Source: Comamonas aquatica NBRC 14918 (GTDB lineage: Bacteria > Pseudomonadota > Gammaproteobacteria > Burkholderiales > Burkholderiaceae_C). From it: a DNA stretch of 64,000 nucleotides. The stretch lies in NCBI RefSeq assembly GCF_000739875.1, contig NZ_BBJR01000001.1, forward strand, positions 165,700 to 229,699, in the 5' to 3' direction. The translations under genes and the position numbers were made by a program. Below are positions 8,782 to 16,496 of the stretch, in pieces. How positions within the stretch are numbered: the first letter of the stretch is position 1; each line of letters begins with the position of its first letter. The notes under the pieces are model-generated. The model was not told the origin of the DNA. It did no database searches and worked only from the letters and a program-made list of their open reading frames with translations.

Positions 8782-9330
8782 ATGCGCTACCCCCACCCCA
8801 GCCGTTCGCAACTGACCCTGGCCGTACTGGCCATGGGCGTGGTCGTGCTGTCGTCCAACATCCTGGTGCAGTACGCCATCAACGACTGGCTGACCTGGGG
8901 CGCCATCACCTACCCTTTTGCCTTCCTGGTGACGGAGCTGGTCAACCGCGCCTTCGGCCCTGCCCAGGCGCGGCGGGTGGCCTGGGTCGGCTTTGCCGTG
9001 GCCGTGGCCGCATCGGCCCTCCTGGCGCCGGCACGCATCGCCGCTGCGTCCGGTCTGGCCTTCCTGCTGTCGCAGATGCTGGACATCGCGGTGTTCGACC
9101 GCCTGCGCCAAAGCCGCTGGTGGCGCGCACCGCTGATCGCCACCGTGCTGGGCGCCGTGCTGGACACCGGCGTTTTCTGGGGCGTGGGCTTTGCCGGCGA
9201 AGACCTGCCCTGGGTCACCTGGGCGCTGGGCGATCTGGGCGTCAAGCTGGTCATGGCCGTGTGCCTGCTGCTGCCGTTCCGCCTGCTGATTGGCACACGC
9301 GCGACCACCAACGCCGCCCCGTCGGCCTAG
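8782..9330 (+). CDS. yhhQ: Queuosine precursor transporter, YhhQ/VUT family
   Basis: The 182-residue inner-membrane protein has about five or six hydrophobic segments and the family-typical stretch SNILVQYAINDWLTWG followed by TYPFAFLVTELVNRAFG. YhhQ in E. coli imports preQ0/preQ1 precursors for queuosine synthesis. The C-terminal half retains DIAVFDRLR and GAVLDTGVFWGVGF. AAAGGAAG lies nine bases before the ATG, which fixes the start. It sits just downstream of the FAD oxidoreductase and is followed by a stem-loop at 9339. It is slightly shorter than E. coli YhhQ. Exact substrate is inferred from family membership only. Confidence 0.82.
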   Translation: MRYPHPSRSQLTLAVLAMGVVVLSSNILVQYAINDWLTWGAITYPFAFLVTELVNRAFGPAQARRVAWVGFAVAVAASALLAPARIAAASGLAFLLSQMLDIAVFDRLRQSRWWRAPLIATVLGAVLDTGVFWGVGFAGEDLPWVTWALGDLGVKLVMAVCLLLPFRLLIGTRATTNAAPSA

Positions 9331-9338
9331 GCGGGTAA

Positions 9339-9359
9339 CCGCCCATCCAGGATGGGCGG
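9339..9359. terminator. Stem-loop after yhhQ without a T-run
   Basis: CCGCCCAT, loop CCAGG and ATGGGCGG form an eight-pair stem nine bases after the yhhQ stop. There is no T-run, so it may be a processing or Rho-linked 3' end rather than an intrinsic terminator. Confidence 0.4.
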
Positions 9360-9438
9360 GACACAGCGGCCGGCCATCGCCTGCGCCGGATGCGACCCAG
9401 TCTGCGCAAGTTCATACAGTCGTTACTTTTATGCACTG

Positions 9439-9450
9439 CGCTTGCAAGCG
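9439..9450. promoter_or_regulatory. 12-bp palindrome upstream of the dehydrogenase gene (candidate operator)
   Basis: CGCTTGCAAGCG is a perfect 12-bp palindrome, followed two bases later by a second TTGCAAGC half. It lies about 90 bases before the start at 9539. No regulator can be assigned. Confidence 0.35.
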
Positions 9451-9538
9451 ATTTGCAAGCCTGCGTGAAAAAAAATCCTCATGATTGCGTCCTGGCATCT
9501 TTTGGCGCTGGTTTTTCAGCGCCATGCCGACGACAACA

Positions 9539-10456
9539 ATGACGGAGACACCCTTGACCCCCTCCCCTACCTCCGGCCTGCGCATCGCCGTGCTGGGCTG
9601 CGGCCTGATGGGCGTGCCCATGGCCCGGCGCCTGCTGGCCGCCGGCCATGTCGTACACGCCTGGAACCGCACCCGCGCCAAGGCCGAGCCCCTGGCCGCG
9701 CTCGGTGCCTTCGTGCACGACACGCCGCGCCAGGCCTGCATCAAGGCCGACTACGTGATCAGCATGCTGGAGAACGGCCAGGTCGTGGGCGACGTGCTGT
9801 TCGGCATGGGCCAGGATGGCGCCATCCACGGCATGCGCGCCGGCACCCTGGTGGTGGACATGGCCTCCATCCAGCCGCGCGAAGCCCGCGACCACGCCGC
9901 CCGCCTGAGCGAGCGCGGCCTGCGCCACTTGGACGCCCCGGTCTCCGGCGGCACCGTGGGGGCGGAAAACGGCAGCCTGGCCATCATGGTCGGGGGCAAG
10001 GCCGAAGACTTCGAGGCCGCCCAGGCTCTGTTCGCCCCCCTGGGCCGGGCCACGCACGTGGGCCCGCACGGGGCCGGGCAACTGGCCAAACTGGCCAACC
10101 AGATGATCGTGGGCATCAGCATCGGCGCCGTGGCCGAAGCCCTGCTGCTGTGCGCCAAGGGCGGCGCCGACCCGGCCAAGGTGCGCGAGGCCATCACCGG
10201 CGGCTTTGCCGACAGCCGCATCCTGCAGCTGCACGGCCAGCGCATGGTGGAGCGTGACTTTGCCGCGCGCGGCAAAATGACGGTGCAGCTCAAGGACATG
10301 CGCAACGCCTTGGCCACGGCCCAGGAGATCGGTTTTGACGCCCCGATCACCAGCCTGTTCGAGCAGCTGTATGCCGACGGCGTGGAGCATGGCCTGGGCG
10401 ATCTGGACCACAGCGGCCTGTTCGTGGAGCTGGCCAGCCGCAACGCGATGCAGTAA
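9539..10456 (+). CDS. NAD(P)-dependent oxidoreductase of the 3-hydroxyisobutyrate dehydrogenase family
   Basis: The product of about 305 residues is a beta-hydroxyacid dehydrogenase. It has the N-terminal dinucleotide-binding motif VLGCGLMGVPMARRLLAAGH, the substrate-binding stretch LDAPVSGGTVGAENGSLAIM near residue 125, and the catalytic-lysine helix GQLAKLANQMIVG near residue 180. Such enzymes oxidise 3-hydroxyisobutyrate, tartronate semialdehyde or related beta-hydroxyacids in the cytoplasm; the motifs do not separate these. Two in-frame ATGs at 9524 and 9539 are possible and neither has a good ribosome-binding site; I chose the one nearer the Rossmann fold. The stop lies about 50 bases before the candidate tRNA promoter. 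Confidence 0.88.
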   Translation: MTETPLTPSPTSGLRIAVLGCGLMGVPMARRLLAAGHVVHAWNRTRAKAEPLAALGAFVHDTPRQACIKADYVISMLENGQVVGDVLFGMGQDGAIHGMRAGTLVVDMASIQPREARDHAARLSERGLRHLDAPVSGGTVGAENGSLAIMVGGKAEDFEAAQALFAPLGRATHVGPHGAGQLAKLANQMIVGISIGAVAEALLLCAKGGADPAKVREAITGGFADSRILQLHGQRMVERDFAARGKMTVQLKDMRNALATAQEIGFDAPITSLFEQLYADGVEHGLGDLDHSGLFVELASRNAMQ

Positions 10457-10505
10457 ATCGACGGGAAAAAGACCGTACTTTCCCGAGGCCGCCAAATTTT
10501 TGGTG

Positions 10506-10511
10506 CATAAT
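10506..10511 (+). promoter_or_regulatory. Candidate -10 box for the tRNA-Lys cluster
   Basis: CATAAT is followed by a GC-rich GGCG, as in stable-RNA promoters, 28 bases before the first tRNA. The -35 region (CCGAGG at 17-bp spacing) is poor. Confidence 0.35.
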
Positions 10512-10539
10512 GGCGATCTTGCTTGATTGGCAATGAAGT

Positions 10540-10615
10540 GGGCTCTTAGCTCAGCTGGTAGAGCAGCGGACTCTTAATCCGTTGGTCGAGTGTTCGAATC
10601 ACTCAGGGCCCACCA
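10540..10615 (+). tRNA. tRNA-Lys (anticodon CTT), copy 1
   Basis: The 76-base cloverleaf has acceptor GGGCTCT paired with AGGGCCC, anticodon loop CTCTTAA (anticodon CTT, reading AAG), T arm GAGTG-TTCGAAT-CACTC and an encoded CCA end. It is identical to copy 3. Confidence 0.97.
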
Positions 10616-10651
10616 CTTCCCCCTCCAAGCAGCGATCTGGTTGATCCAGTC

Positions 10652-10727
10652 GGGCTCTTAGCTCAGTTGGTAGAGCAGCGGACTCTTAATCCGTTGGTCG
10701 AGTGTTCGAATCACTCAGGGCCCACCA
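10652..10727 (+). tRNA. tRNA-Lys (anticodon CTT), copy 2
   Basis: This copy has the same structure and anticodon as copy 1. It differs only by one C-to-T change in the D loop (AGTTGG in place of AGCTGG). CCA is encoded, and it lies 36 bases after copy 1. Confidence 0.97.
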
Positions 10728-10772
10728 AATTTTCTATTCACTGCACCGCGCAGTGATCCTTCCGGTTGCGAA

Positions 10773-10848
10773 GGGCTCTTAGCTCAGCTGGTAGAGCAGC
10801 GGACTCTTAATCCGTTGGTCGAGTGTTCGAATCACTCAGGGCCCACCA
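10773..10848 (+). tRNA. tRNA-Lys (anticodon CTT), copy 3
   Basis: The sequence is identical to copy 1, with CCA encoded. It lies 45 bases after copy 2 and is followed ten bases later by a strong terminator, so the three genes probably form one transcript. Confidence 0.97.
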
Positions 10849-10857
10849 AACACAAAA

Positions 10858-10886
10858 AGCCGTCTTGGTCACAAGACGGCTTTTTT
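10858..10886 (+). terminator. Rho-independent terminator of the tRNA-Lys cluster
   Basis: AGCCGTCTTG, loop GTCA and CAAGACGGCT form a perfect ten-pair stem followed by six T. Confidence 0.92.
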
Positions 10887-10898
10887 GTTATGCACTCA

Positions 10899-11006
10899 TA
10901 GATTCCATAGCTGCCCGCGCAGGCACCATAAGGATTTGGCGCTTGCATCAGGCTCCAACGATGGCCAGATCAGCGCCAACCGCTATGCTTTTCCCAACAG
11001 CGCACA
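10899..11006. repeat. Two partial copies of the dispersed AT-rich repeat
   Basis: CATAGCTGCCCGCGCAGGC with GGCGCTTGCATCAGGC (10905-10955) and CAGCGCCAACCGCTATGC followed by TTTT (10972-10993) resemble the repeat ends seen elsewhere in the window. They fill the space between the tRNA terminator and the helicase terminator. No gene is seen here. Confidence 0.4.
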
Positions 11007-11030
11007 CATGACCACCGTGCAACAGGCATA

Positions 11031-11059
11031 AAAAAACCGGCCCAAAGCCGGTTTTTTTT
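11031..11059 (-). terminator. Terminator of the helicase gene (bidirectional shape)
   Basis: ACCGGC, loop CCAAA and GCCGGT, flanked by A and T runs, lie 46 bases beyond the helicase stop on the minus strand. Confidence 0.8.
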
Positions 11060-11104
11060 ATGCATGCACACCAGGGCTGCGCACCAGGCGCAACCCCAGT
11101 TGCA

Positions 11105-13126
11105 TCAGCGGTCGCGCGAGAAGGTCTTGCGGCGGTCGCCACCAAAACCACCGCCATTGCGGTCATCACGGCCACCACCAAAGGACTTGCCTTCGCGACG
11201 CTCGCCGCCACCAAAGCCACCGCGGTCGCCACGGCCTTCAAAACGGGGACGATCGCCACCGAAAGGCTTGCGCTCGGCAAAGCCGCCTTCACGGCGCTGG
11301 CCGCCGCCGAAGCCGCCGCGATCGCCGCCACGATCTTCAAAACGGGGACGGTCACCACCGAAGCCACCGCGCTCTGGACGGTCACCAAAAGCGGGCTTGC
11401 GATCGGCAAAACCACCTTCACGGCGCTGGCCGCCACCGAAGCCGCCGCGATCGCCGCCACGGTCTTCAAAGCGGGGACGGTCGCCACCAAAACCACGCTG
11501 GTCACGGTCACCGCCAAAGCGGGGACGGTCACCACCGAAGCTGCCACGCTCACGGTCGCCACCAAAGCTACCTTCGCGGCGCTGGCCACCACCGAAACCA
11601 CCACGGTCACCAAAGCCTGGCTTGCGGCCATAGCCGTCGCCGTCACGGCGACCACCAAAACCACCACGGCCACCGGCGCCGCCGCCACGACGGCCGTCGC
11701 GCTCACCGGCGGCCGGGAAGCGTTGCTGGGGTTCCAGACCCGGAATGACTTCGGCCTTGAACTGCTGGCGGGTGTAGCCTTCGATGTCGAACACGCGGCG
11801 ACGGTCGCGGAATTCCGCAAACGTCACGGCCACGCCTTCGCGGCCGGCACGGCCGGTACGGCCGATGCGGTGGGTGTAGTCCTCGGCCTTCATGGGCAGG
11901 CCGTAGTTGAACACGTGGGTGATGGTGGGCACGTCGATGCCGCGTGCTGCCACGTCGGTGGCCACCAGCACCTGGATCTGGCCATTGCGCAGCGCCATCA
12001 GGCGGCGGTTGCGCAGACCCTGGCTCAGCGCGCCGTGCAGGGCGGCGGCGGAGAAGCCGGCTTCCTGCAGGTCGGTCGCCAGGCCGTCGCACTCCACCTG
12101 GGTGGAGGCAAACACGATGGCCTGGTTGATCGAGGTGTCACGCAGCCAGTGGTCCAGCAGCTTGCGCTTGTGCTGGGCGTTGTCGGCCCAGAACAGCACC
12201 TGCTTGATGTTGGTGTGCTTTTCCTGCGCCGTGGAGATGGTCACCTTCTTCACGTTGGCGCCACCTTCGTGCATCACGCGCATGGCCAACTGCTGGATGC
12301 GGGGCGCGAAGGTCGCGCTGAACATCATGGTCTGCTTGCGCTGCTCGGTCAGTTGGTTGACTTCGGCCAGGTCATCGGCAAAGCCCAGGTCCAGCATGCG
12401 GTCGGCTTCATCAACCACCAGGAACTGCACCTTGTCCAGCTTGATCTGCAGCGAACGCTGCAGGTCCAGCAGGCGGCCAGGCGTGGCCACCACCAAGTTG
12501 GCGTTCTGCAGCTTGGCGATCTGCACCTGGTAGGGCATGCCGCCCACCACGTTGGCAATGCGCATGCCGCGGCAGTGCTTGACCAGCTCAATCGCATCGT
12601 GCGCCACCTGCTGTGCCAGCTCGCGCGTGGGGCACAGGATCAGGGCGCCGGGCACGGCGGCCTTGAAGTTGCGGGGGTTGGTGGGGTCCTTGCGCTTGTT
12701 GCGCTTGGGTGCAGGTTCACCACGGGCCGCCGCTTCGGCCGCCAGACGGTCGTATTCCGCTTTGGCTTCGGCTTCTTCCTCGTTCTTCTGCTGAATCAGG
12801 GTGTTCAACATGGGCAGCAGGAAAGCAGCCGTCTTGCCGGAGCCGGTCTGGCTGGAAACCATCAGATCGATGAAAGCGCCGGCATCTTCGCCAGCCCCCA
12901 TCGCCAGGGGAATGGCCTGTGCCTGCACGGGTGTGGGCTGGGTATAGCCCAGGTCACCCACGGCACGCACCAGCTCGGGCGCCAGGCCCAATTCTTCGAA
13001 AGGATTGGGACCTGCGGGCTCAGTGGCCTCCACCGTATCCACGTCGGCCAGCATCTGGTCCAGGGTAGCGTCCAAAGAGGTATCTGCAGCGGCCACCAGG
13101 CCCTGCTCATTCAGGATGTCGTTCAT
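11105..13126 (-). CDS. DEAD-box RNA helicase (RhlE-like) with Gly/Arg-rich repeat tail
   Basis: This is a 673-residue ATP-dependent RNA helicase. An acidic N-terminal extension (about 1-40) precedes the Q motif (PFEELGL, then GYTQPTPVQ), motif I SSQTGSGKT, PTRELAQQ, VATPGRLLDL, VVDEADRMLD, SATF and HRIGRTGRAG. A charged linker with RNKRKDPTNPRN is inserted between motifs I and Ia. The last 200 residues are RGG/FGG repeats such as DRGGFGGGQRREGGF and FGGDRPRFEDRGG, with a unit of about 43 residues occurring in two near-identical tandem copies. Tails like this bind RNA and can drive condensation. A good promoter at 13382-13410 implies a leader of about 250 nucleotides. It is transcribed alone and closed by its own terminator. 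Confidence 0.93.
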   Translation of the reverse strand: MNDILNEQGLVAAADTSLDATLDQMLADVDTVEATEPAGPNPFEELGLAPELVRAVGDLGYTQPTPVQAQAIPLAMGAGEDAGAFIDLMVSSQTGSGKTAAFLLPMLNTLIQQKNEEEAEAKAEYDRLAAEAAARGEPAPKRNKRKDPTNPRNFKAAVPGALILCPTRELAQQVAHDAIELVKHCRGMRIANVVGGMPYQVQIAKLQNANLVVATPGRLLDLQRSLQIKLDKVQFLVVDEADRMLDLGFADDLAEVNQLTEQRKQTMMFSATFAPRIQQLAMRVMHEGGANVKKVTISTAQEKHTNIKQVLFWADNAQHKRKLLDHWLRDTSINQAIVFASTQVECDGLATDLQEAGFSAAALHGALSQGLRNRRLMALRNGQIQVLVATDVAARGIDVPTITHVFNYGLPMKAEDYTHRIGRTGRAGREGVAVTFAEFRDRRRVFDIEGYTRQQFKAEVIPGLEPQQRFPAAGERDGRRGGGAGGRGGFGGRRDGDGYGRKPGFGDRGGFGGGQRREGSFGGDRERGSFGGDRPRFGGDRDQRGFGGDRPRFEDRGGDRGGFGGGQRREGGFADRKPAFGDRPERGGFGGDRPRFEDRGGDRGGFGGGQRREGGFAERKPFGGDRPRFEGRGDRGGFGGGERREGKSFGGGRDDRNGGGFGGDRRKTFSRDR

Positions 13127-13443
13127 GTGTTCTCACGCGGAAAGCAAACACCAATGCCCAGCGGCAGTGCTGCTTTCTTGACGGTTAGGGAAACATCAAC
13201 CGTCAAACAAAGCACTTCCACGCTGGTGGATGTGGTGGGCAGTCGTATCGGCATCGCTGGCGGCCCGTGTGGGGCGGCCATGGCGAGCGGGTGTCGGTGA
13301 GCCCGGTGAGTGATGGGAGATGCGCAAATGGCTGAAAAAAGCGCAGACCTTGCTCCAAGGTTGCGTTCAGACAAGATCGCTATTATTGCACGCCCTGCTT
13401 TTTTCTTCAATCCACAAGGGCTTATCCCCTGGGATTACACGCC
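13127..13443. other. Long leader region of the helicase gene
   Basis: There is no gene in this 317-base stretch. It carries the minus-strand promoter at 13382-13410, so about 250 bases would be transcribed ahead of the helicase ATG. The small hairpin CCTTG-GAG-CAAGG lies near the predicted transcript start. Confidence 0.5.
13382..13410 (-). promoter_or_regulatory. Sigma70-type promoter for the helicase gene
   Basis: Read on the minus strand, TTGAAG and AATAAT are separated by exactly 17 bases. The predicted start is near 13375, 250 bases from the ATG at 13126. Confidence 0.5.
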
Positions 13444-14058
13444 TTATGGTGCGGGATCGGCCACCGCTTCCTCGGCCGGCACCGGGCTGAGGAAGTGCGC
13501 GCGGTAGTGCTGCAGCTCGTCGATGGACTCCAGCACGTCGGCCAGGGCGGTGTGGCGCTGGGCTTTCTTGAAGCTGCTGACCACCTCGGGTTTCCAGCGC
13601 CGCGCCAGTTCCTTGAGCGTGCTGACATCGACGTTGCGGTAATGCAGATAGGCCTCCAGCTTGGGCATGTAGCGCGCCAGGAAGCGCCGGTCCTGGCCGA
13701 TGCTGTTGCCGCACAGCGGCACTTTGCCCTTGGGCACGTACTTGCTCAGAAAGGCGATCAGCTGCGCCTGCGCCTGCTCTTCCGTCACCTGCGAGGCCTT
13801 CACGCGCTCAATCAGGCCGCTGCGCCCGTGTGTGCCCTTGTTCCAGGCGTCCATGCCGTCCAGCAGGGCATCGCTCTGGTGGATGGCGAACACCGGACCT
13901 TCCACCCGCACATCGAGGTTGGCATTGGTGATCACCACCGCGATTTCGATGATGCGGTCGTGCTCGGGGTTCAGCCCCGTCATTTCGCAGTCCAGCCACA
14001 CCAGGTTGAGGTCGGACTTGGGCAGCACAGGGGTTTCGGGGGAGGCGGCAAGAGACAT
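13444..14058 (-). CDS. orn: Oligoribonuclease
   Basis: Orn is the 3'-5' exoribonuclease that degrades two- to five-nucleotide RNAs and pGpG, completing mRNA and c-di-GMP turnover in the cytoplasm. The 204-residue product begins [19 protein letters not shown] and shows the DEDDh motifs: [10 protein letters not shown], then [46 protein letters not shown] and the histidine block [14 protein letters not shown]. An in-frame GTG 13 codons upstream would overlap the divergent peptidase gene; I chose the ATG at 14058. The N-terminus is about 20 residues longer than E. coli Orn. Confidence 0.95.
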   Translation of the reverse strand: MSLAASPETPVLPKSDLNLVWLDCEMTGLNPEHDRIIEIAVVITNANLDVRVEGPVFAIHQSDALLDGMDAWNKGTHGRSGLIERVKASQVTEEQAQAQLIAFLSKYVPKGKVPLCGNSIGQDRRFLARYMPKLEAYLHYRNVDVSTLKELARRWKPEVVSSFKKAQRHTALADVLESIDELQHYRAHFLSPVPAEEAVADPAP

Positions 14059-14087
14059 CCGCAAATTGTCGCCTACACTCGCCGCCA

Positions 14088-15410
14088 ATGCCGACACACA
14101 ACGCCCTTTCCCCTTCGCTGCTGCTGACGCTGGCCTTCGCGCTGATGCTGGCCCTGCACCTGCTGGTGCAGATGTGGCTCAACACGCGCCAGGTGCGCCA
14201 TGTGGCCCAGCACCGCCACCAGGTGCCGGCGGCATTCGCGCACCGGATCGCCCTGGCGGCCCACCAGAAGGCCGCCGACTACACCCTGGCCAAGGCCCGT
14301 TTCGGCCTGGTGCACATGGCCTGGGGGGCCGTGGTCCTGCTGGGCTGGACCCTGCTGGGCGGCCTGGACGCGCTGCACGCCGGCCTGCTGCAGTTCATGG
14401 CACCCGGCCTGGGCCAGCAACTGGCGCTGCTGGCAGCCTTCGCCCTGATCTCCGGGGCCCTCGACCTGCCATTCGCGCTGTACCAGACCTTTGTGCTGGA
14501 AGCGCGCTTCGGCTTCAACAAAAGCACGCCGGCGCTGTGGCTGACCGACCTGTGCAAGTCCACCCTGCTGGCCGCCGCCATCGGCCTGCCGATCGCCTGG
14601 GCCATCCTGTGGTGCATGCAGGCCACGGGCAGCCTGTGGTGGCTGTGGGCCTGGGGCTTCTGGACCGCCTTCCAGCTGCTGCTGATGTGGGTCTTCCCCA
14701 GTTTCATCGCCCCGCTGTTCAACAAGTTTGAGCCCTTGACCGACGCCACCCTGCAGGCGCGCGTCACCCAGCTGATGCAGCGTTGCGGCTTTGCCGCCAA
14801 GGGCCTGTTCGTGATGGACGGCAGCCGCCGCTCGGCCCATGCCAACGCCTACTTCACCGGTTTTGGCACGTCCAAGCGCGTGGTGTTCTACGACACCCTG
14901 CTCCAGCAGTTGAATGCCGACGAGGTCGAAGCCGTGCTGGCGCACGAGCTGGGCCATTTCAAGCACCAGCACATCACCAAGCGCATGCTGGGCATGTTCG
15001 CCGTCAGCCTGCTCGGCTTTGCCCTGCTGGGCTGGGTGTCGCAGCAGGCCTGGTTCTACGCCGGCCTGGGCGTGACGCCCAGCGTGGCCTTGGCCTTCGG
15101 CCAGCCCACCGACCAGCCGGGCCTGGCCCTGCTGCTGTTCGTGTTGGCCGTGCCGGTGTTCACCTTCTGGCTGTCGCCCCTGGTGGCCCATTTTTCACGC
15201 CGCGACGAATTCGAGGCCGATGCCTATGCCATGACCCAGGCCAACGGCGGCGCGCTGGCCAGCGCCCTGCTCAAGCTGTACCAGGACAACGCCTCGACCC
15301 TGACGCCCGACCCGGTGTATGCGCGCTATTACTACTCCCACCCGCCTGCGGTGGAGCGCCTGGCACGCATGCCAGCACCTGCCACCCCCCACCCCGTGAG
15401 CGCCGCATGA
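14088..15410 (+). CDS. M48 family membrane metallopeptidase (Ste24/CAAX-like)
   Basis: The 440-residue integral membrane zinc peptidase resembles Ste24-type CAAX proteases. A first transmembrane segment (residues about 8-28) is followed by several more. The catalytic motif [11 protein letters not shown] places HELGH at residues 286-290, and [10 protein letters not shown] near residue 375 supplies the third zinc ligand. The active site faces the membrane or cytoplasm. The substrate is unknown; bacterial relatives are linked to membrane protein quality control. Its start lies 29 bases from the divergent orn start, and its TGA overlaps the rsgA ATG (ATGA), so peptidase and rsgA are co-translated. 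Confidence 0.92.
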   Translation: MPTHNALSPSLLLTLAFALMLALHLLVQMWLNTRQVRHVAQHRHQVPAAFAHRIALAAHQKAADYTLAKARFGLVHMAWGAVVLLGWTLLGGLDALHAGLLQFMAPGLGQQLALLAAFALISGALDLPFALYQTFVLEARFGFNKSTPALWLTDLCKSTLLAAAIGLPIAWAILWCMQATGSLWWLWAWGFWTAFQLLLMWVFPSFIAPLFNKFEPLTDATLQARVTQLMQRCGFAAKGLFVMDGSRRSAHANAYFTGFGTSKRVVFYDTLLQQLNADEVEAVLAHELGHFKHQHITKRMLGMFAVSLLGFALLGWVSQQAWFYAGLGVTPSVALAFGQPTDQPGLALLLFVLAVPVFTFWLSPLVAHFSRRDEFEADAYAMTQANGGALASALLKLYQDNASTLTPDPVYARYYYSHPPAVERLARMPAPATPHPVSAA

Positions 15411-16387
15411 GCCGCAAGCACAGCAAAGCCGCCGTCGCCTCGGCGGCCGCCTCCACCGAAGGCCTGGTTGTCGGCAGCCATGGCCGCCATTGCATCGTGG
15501 AAACCGAGGACGGCAGCCGCCGCATCTGCCACCCGCGCGGCAAGAAGAGCCAGGCCGTCGTCGGCGACCGCGTGCTGTGGCAGGCCCCGCCCCCCGGCCA
15601 GGGCGAGGAAGGCACGATCGAGAAAGTGCTGGAGCGCAGCAACCTGCTGTACCGCCAGGACGAGATCCGCACCAAGATGTTCGCCGCCAACCTGGACCAG
15701 GTGCTGATCCTGATCGCGGCCGAGCCGGTGTTCTCCGAAAGCCAGCTGGCGCGCGCCCTGATCGCGGCCGAGGATGCCGGCATCCAGCCCATCATCGCGC
15801 TGAACAAGTTCGACCTGCCCGAAGCCTTTGCCCTGGCCTGGCAGCGCCTGGAGGCCTACCGCGCCCTGCAGCGCCCCGATGGCAGCCCGCACTACCCCGT
15901 CATCCCGCTGAACCTGACCAGCGACGACCCCGAGCAGAAAGAGGCCTTGATGGACCTGCTGGCCGGCAAGCGCACCTTCGTGCTCGGCCCTTCGGGCGTG
16001 GGCAAGAGCACGCTGATCAACCTGCTGGTGCCCGGCGCACAGGCGGCCACCAACGAGATCTCGCGCGTGCTCAACACCGGCAAGCACACCACCACCACCA
16101 CCACCTGGTACTGGATGGACACCGCGCGCACCACGGCCCTGATCGACTCCCCCGGTTTCCAGGAATTTGGCCTGTACCACATCGCCCCCACCGACCTGCC
16201 GCGCTGCATGCCGGACATCGGCGCCCTGGCCAACCAGTGCAAGTTCTACAACTGCACCCACCTGCACGAGCCGGGCTGCGCCGTGATGGCCGAGGTGGAC
16301 CAGGAAGGCAGCCCGCACTGCATCCACCCCAACCGCTACCGCATCTACGCCGAGCTGTTCGATGAGCTGAGCCAGATGCGCTACTGA
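15407..16387 (+). CDS. rsgA: Ribosome small subunit GTPase RsgA
   Basis: RsgA is the circularly permuted GTPase that checks and releases late 30S assembly factors. The 326-residue product has an N-terminal OB fold (VGSHGRHCIVETEDG), then G4 (LNKFDLP) ahead of G1 (GPSGVGKST near residue 194) and G3 (DSPGFQEFGL), the permuted order typical of the family. A C-terminal zinc knuckle CKFYNCTHLHEPGCAV follows. A longer open frame exists upstream, but the ATG overlapping the peptidase stop is the natural start. It ends at a strong terminator. Confidence 0.95.
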   Translation: MSRKHSKAAVASAAASTEGLVVGSHGRHCIVETEDGSRRICHPRGKKSQAVVGDRVLWQAPPPGQGEEGTIEKVLERSNLLYRQDEIRTKMFAANLDQVLILIAAEPVFSESQLARALIAAEDAGIQPIIALNKFDLPEAFALAWQRLEAYRALQRPDGSPHYPVIPLNLTSDDPEQKEALMDLLAGKRTFVLGPSGVGKSTLINLLVPGAQAATNEISRVLNTGKHTTTTTTWYWMDTARTTALIDSPGFQEFGLYHIAPTDLPRCMPDIGALANQCKFYNCTHLHEPGCAVMAEVDQEGSPHCIHPNRYRIYAELFDELSQMRY

Positions 16388-16407
16388 AGCGACGGCACAT
16401 GCCCCAC

Positions 16408-16443
16408 AAAAAAAACCGCCAGGCAATCCCTGGCGGTTTTTTT
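16408..16443 (+). terminator. Bidirectional terminator between rsgA and the CobD-like gene
   Basis: AACCGCCAGG, loop CAATC and CCTGGCGGTT form a ten-pair stem, with an A-run before it and seven T after it. It serves rsgA and could also serve the convergent gene. Confidence 0.9.
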
Positions 16444-16448
16444 ATGGG

Positions 16449-16496
16449 AAATTAGCCTCTAACCCTTATGCAGCCTGCGCAGAGTGCTATCCAATC
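16449..16496. repeat. Dispersed AT-rich repeat, copy abutting the CobD-like gene stop
   Basis: TTAGCCTCTAACCCTTATG and CAGCCTGCGCAGAGTGCTAT form an AT-rich patch that touches the stop codon of the gene at 16495. It resembles the reverse complement of the patch at 36085-36124. Confidence 0.45.

Noticed and set aside
11120..11690. Short spaced repeats looking at first like a CRISPR array
   Set aside because: The units are in-frame coding repeats for RGG/FGG residues with no unique spacers of constant length.
11060..13300. Stop-free plus-strand frame of more than 700 codons opposite the helicase gene
   Set aside because: It mirrors a Gly/Arg-repeat gene in a GC-rich genome; codon use and product are not gene-like, while the minus strand has all DEAD-box motifs.
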